This document shows, piece by piece, positions 59,749-64,000 of a stretch of 64,000 nucleotides of DNA. Where the stretch lies: the NCBI GenBank assembly GCA_001986395.2, contig MQVO02000001.1:1426001-1490000 (forward strand), read 5' to 3'. How positions within the stretch are numbered: the stretch's first letter is position 1; every line of letters starts with the position of its first letter. The position numbers were made by a program, and so were the translations under genes. The notes beneath the pieces are model-generated. The model saw only the letters and a program-made list of their open reading frames with translations, was not told the DNA's origin and made no database searches. The DNA is from Irpex lacteus. Taxonomy: Eukaryota > Basidiomycota > Agaricomycetes > Polyporales > Irpicaceae.

Positions 59749-62700
59749 TTACTTATTGTGAACCTGGGAGAAAATCTCCGTGATGGTCTTCCGCCGCTCT
59801 CTGCGAGAGGAGTTGAGTGTGGAAGCCTGACTGCTAGTCCCAACGAGGCTCGCTCGGGCGCCATCGAGGGAAGCACGACCCCTGACTGCGAACGTCTTTG
59901 GCCGCTCGGTCTCGGACCCAGACATAATGTCTCTGGGAATGGCTCTCGCAGCATGGCTTGATGCATGCGTAGACGAATCCGTCGACGATGTGCGGGACAA
60001 ACCGTTGGAATGCTGTTGGAAACCGTTAAGCTTGGAGATCGACGCCGTCGAAGGACGAGAAAAGGTCACTCCATTTGTTGCGACCGAACTACGCGATTCG
60101 GCCCTGCTCATTGATGGAGGGGAGTCCGATGTAGTGACGGCGGTGGTAGCACTTGGTGGCTTGATTACGGAAGATAGGGAAGAACCTTCGGCGCGGACAG
60201 TCATGTTGGAACTTGTAGACACCTTGCGACCGGGGTGGTTGTCGGGAGAGGCTGATGCCCTTTCTTTGCCCTTCAGGAGCAGTGACTCAGACGGTAAAGT
60301 GGGCAAGGAAGGGGCTACGAGGATCGACGAAAGAACGCGCGAGTGCCCACGGAGAGACCCATGTCTGGAAGCAGGGGTCGGAGATGGTTCATAGGCTTGA
60401 ACAGTCTCCTGCGAGTCCATACTGGACATGATTGCACGCGTGCTCGTGTCTGACGTAACTCTCTTGTCTTTAGGCGTGTATAATCGACGCGTCGACAGGT
60501 TCGACGATAGAGCAGAAAGACGTGACGAAGCAGAAAGAGGTGTCTGTTCTGCGCCTCCGTCCTTCGCACTCTTGCTCTCGCTACTTCCACCACTCGATCC
60601 TCGAGTCAAGGAATGTAACGCTGATGACGGTCGGCTACTCCCCGTAGTGTGACTTCGAGCAAGATGTGCCAATCTATCGTTCACAGAGGGAGCACCGTCT
60701 CTCGGATCCCAACTACGCCTCGTCTCCCTGCTCTGACGTCCATCAGAGCTCCTCCTGTCACTCGAAGTTGAAGCATCCGGAGCCGCCAACCTTCTGCTGG
60801 CGTCGTCGTCCAGACTGACGGTCCGCGAATGAGTCGAAGAATTAGCACCAGCAGAAGCCTCCCTGAGCACTTTCCCCACGCCCAGAAGAAACTGCGTCGT
60901 AGTCCGTACGATCTCGTCGCTCAGTCGCAATTTCTCCCTTTCGTCGCACCCAATCTTCGCCCACAACTCGCCCATGGTGGCTTGCAGCTCGCTCGGATCC
61001 GCGATGTCAGCCTCAATCTGGCCTTCAAGGGCTTCAGAAACGGAGGTACGTATCAGAGTATTGAGCTTGTCCAAAGCATGCACGAAGTGCTGTGAGCTCT
61101 GAAAGACTTCCGGAATCGTTGTCGTTGTCGTCTGACCCATGGGAGGCAGTCTTTGTAACTGAGACTCGAACATTCCAAGAGCATTGAGCATAAGTTGCCG
61201 ATGTTCAGCGGAATTCCGTGCGGCAGTACCTGGAGCGGTAGAGAGTCTACCAGAGCTTGGCGTTTGGAACGTCCGGTCGACTTGTGAAGAACTTGGGGGT
61301 CGACCGTCCAGGGTTACAGCGGATGTAGATGCTTCACGCTCATGGGAGACGCGATACGGTCGAGAGGCAGGAGGTGCAGATTGTGGTACACGTTCGTGGT
61401 GCAAAGCGGCCATAGAGGTGCCAGGACGCGAAGCAGGGGTATGATAAGCGGATGGGCGGTCGCTCAGCCTTTGAACAGTGTTCCCAGGTGTACGAAGATC
61501 CGATGGGCGAGGCAGTCTACCGAAGTTTGAGCTTGATGCACCAGAGACAGGAGACTCCTGTTCATCCTCGCCAAAGACAACTGACTGTGCGCCAGTCGAA
61601 TGCGTCCGACGACTTTGCGCGGTGGGCGTACGAGTGTCTGCATGTCCATTGGCAAATATACTATCTCTGGTTCCACCGTCCCGTCTCTGGATGCCTGCTG
61701 AGCGGAAGCCTTCATCAAACAGACGCTTGCTAGGACTTAGCAGAGAGTCGTCGCTGCCATGTCGAACACTTTGTCGCCTCCCAGTTGCTGCGTAACTCGA
61801 AGTACTCGTTCTCGATCGACTGGGGGTCGCTGTGTCGTCTTCTGCATTTCCGTGCGGTGAAGTAACTTCGTCTGAGAACATTCTTGTCTGGTGCCTTCGT
61901 GTCAACTCACGCACAGTAGATGTACGAGTGCTCTCCCGGCGACGAGGTGACCGCTGGTCCGTAACGACATTCGAGCCTGAGGCTCGAGTAGACGGCGAAG
62001 GCGTAGATCGTCGCGACCTCGTGTACTCAGACTCGTGGCGATGAGCAGCCGGAACATACTATTTTTCAGAAGAAAATATATTAAGCACCTATATCATCGA
62101 ATATATGCGTGAGAATACCCACCGTACTGTCTCCCTCCATACTGTCCCTGAATGTGCCAGGTAGTGGATTTCTCGACGTCCGTTTCTCTCTACCTGCACT
62201 GGCACCGACACTCTCTGCCCTTGATGTCGCAACTGCCGCTAATGCAGCTGCCATGATATCCGATCCCTCCCCTTTCCCTTCGTCCCCAGCATGCCGCCTC
62301 CGATACTCCTCTCTCTCAACGTAAGCCGCAGAATGCGATGAGCGTTTCCTGGGTGTCCTAGCCTGAGATGGACCAGGCGTCGGTTCAGGAGACACGTCTC
62401 GTGGGCGTTCGCGGTCCTTGAGTTTAAGGAAGTCTTGTCCAGGCGAAACTGGTGCTGACATTCGCCTGTTCTTGCCTGCTTGGCGATTACGGTCGCTTGT
62501 ATAGGATGCAGATAACAGTGGATTGTCGGCAGGTTCTGCATATGCGGACGTGGGTGTTGCAGACATGCTGTCAGACGAAGAGTGTTGGTGGCGTGCATAG
62601 GACGAGTGACTGCGTCTGCTTTCACGTTCAGTTTCAGAGCCAGAATGAGTTCGCTCGTTGCGACCCCGCTGGAGATGGCTCGGTGTGAATGATATGGGCG

Positions 62701-63592
62701 CGTCGCGCACCATGGACGTGGAGGGGCGGGAGCTTGCAGTTGACGTTCGACTATGCGGTGTCGGGGAGTCGTCAGGGGGAGAATATGGGGATCGAGAGGG
62801 TTTGTACGGGGTAGGAGAGCTGAGCCGCTGTATCGAGGAGAGCTTACTGAGGACCTAGATATTTAGTACGAGAGCAAACAACAGTGGTTGGTCGTTGTTG
62901 ATGCGCAACGAAGCGCGTTCATCGAGATCCAGGGGTTAAGCAAAGAGCCCGACAGATCGTAGGGACGCATATGAATTCATCGAGAAGAGAGCAAATGATA
63001 AGCAGAGGACTAAACACGGATCGTAAGCCCTCACCATTCGGTTACGCTCAGTCAGGCTCTTCACCCTCTGCAAAGCTGAACTATGCTCATCGCCCTTCGC
63101 GGGAGTTCTGTGTGCTGTTCTGCGACTCAAGCTATCGAATCGTGCCGTCGTATCTTCGTCATGTTCGTCGTCGTTGTCGTGCGCTGGTTCGTCTTCTTCG
63201 TCCGTCAAATTTGAGGTCGAGGGATGATTGTTGTTCGAGTTTCTGAGATTCTTGCTGCTTCTGCGCGACAAGCTGCTCTTTCCATCGTACATGTCTACCA
63301 AGGACGAGACAGACGGGACCGAGTAAGAGCTGCGGTGTGTCGTTGTGGAGGGCCGCTTGCGCAGGCTGCCTCCGTGCGCGGTGCCAGAGTCGTCACCGAC
63401 ACTTCCCGTAGAGTTAGTCGCAGGCGGAGAGGGAAGTCCTGTTTGCGAGCCGTTCGACGAGCCTCCTGGACTAGGGGGCTCAGGCAGGCGAGGGAGGTCG
63501 GGCGGTGTGGATGTCGATGTTGAAGAGCCAATGTAGATGGCAGACAAGGGGCGTTGCTTGCTCTGACCAGCAATAGAGGGACGTGGGGTCAT
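59749..63592 (-). CDS. large serine-rich protein of unknown function with a conserved helical core
   Basis: Exons 63592-63035, 62854-62123 and 62058-59749 close to 1199 aa. Most of it is low-complexity and rich in Ser, Thr, Arg and Pro, with many possible phosphorylation sites (SP, TP, RRxS). One region, about residues 730-850, looks ordered: MLNALGMFESQLQRLPPMG, VHALDKLNTLIRTSVSEAL and SDEIVRTTTQFLLGVGKVL form amphipathic helices and may be a coiled-coil or bundle. The C-terminus ends RRERRKTITEIFSQVHNK, a compact basic motif that also looks conserved. I do not recognise the family. Possible roles such as cytoskeletal or polarity scaffold would be guesses. A non-coding exon may lie upstream, since an acceptor-like CTAG precedes the ATG. 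Confidence 0.75.
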
Positions 63593-64000
63593 CGGTGGGC
63601 GGCGATTCTAGTACAGCAAGGCATCAAGGAGAGTGGGTGAGAACGTCTTGAAAGACCTCGAAGGCGACCACGCCGCCGTCAACGGCGACGGCTGAAGAAG
63701 GCTGAAAGAGTTAAATGCAAAGAGAGCAGGAGAAAGCAACGTCCTCCACACATTTCCCAAGACTCTCAAGCACAGATTGACGCTCGCTTTACCTTGTCCT
63801 TTGACCGCCACCATCCCACGCCAACAAAGCAATCTTCACCGATGGTTTACCCGTCCTATCTACGTTGCATGCTGTTTGGTTAAAAGCAATGTCAGGGATG
63901 TCACCGACAGCCGACTCTTGCGAGCTTTTCAGACTGAGGTGGCACTGTCCTACCTCATGTAGGCCTCGTGATAATGAGAAGGTACATATATCTCGAATTT
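63593..64000. other. 5' flank of the Ser-rich protein gene
   Basis: Probable promoter and leader (CT-rich when read on the minus strand). No gene seen up to the right edge. Confidence 0.35.

Overview
The window comes from a filamentous basidiomycete, most likely an agaricomycete. The genes are dense and carry many short introns (about 45-75 bp, GT-AG). The gene types are typical of mushroom genomes: F-box proteins, a BTB protein, arrestin-like proteins, a polyporopepsin-type aspartic protease, a phytase-family phosphatase and a fused ergothioneine synthase. I saw no rRNA, tRNA, CRISPR array or bacterial-style operon. All intron boundaries were read by eye and accepted when the reading frame closed and the protein matched its family.

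Layout. 0-6.4 kb: a membrane-anchored histidine acid phosphatase (minus, cut by the left edge, with an in-frame stop), an F-box protein with a C-terminal membrane segment (plus), and a DCAF5-like WD40 protein (minus). 6.6-12.9 kb: a tandem array of four minus-strand arrestin-like genes, of which two are intact, one is reduced by an internal deletion and one is frameshifted near its start. 13.2-19.5 kb: a gelsolin/severin gene with frame breaks (plus), a BTB/POZ protein (minus) and an F-box protein (plus). 20.4-28.3 kb: a fifth arrestin-like gene (plus), the complete ergothioneine synthase Egt1 (minus) and a DHHC palmitoyltransferase (minus). 28.6-35.5 kb: an F-box protein, a MIF/tautomerase homologue and an A1 aspartic protease (all plus). 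35.5-42.4 kb: gene-poor DNA holding a 685-bp inverted-repeat element of MITE type. 42.4-48.1 kb: an RRM+YTH m6A-reader protein (plus) and a probable small zinc-ribbon protein (minus). 50.5-58.9 kb: AMP deaminase and a GRAM-domain sterol 3-beta-glucosyltransferase (both plus). 59.7-63.6 kb: a large serine-rich protein of unknown function (minus).

There is no biosynthetic cluster. Most genes are unrelated housekeeping genes. The one clear local theme is the arrestin-like family: five copies within 15 kb share exon boundaries, and all but the frameshifted copy end in a PPDY or related motif of the kind that recruits Rsp5-type ubiquitin ligases through WW domains. Their likely role is as adaptors that direct membrane proteins to ubiquitylation and endocytosis. 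The array shows gene birth and decay side by side. Several unrelated genes also carry single-base lesions (phytase, gelsolin, one arrestin). These may be true pseudogenes or uncorrected assembly errors, and sequence alone cannot decide.
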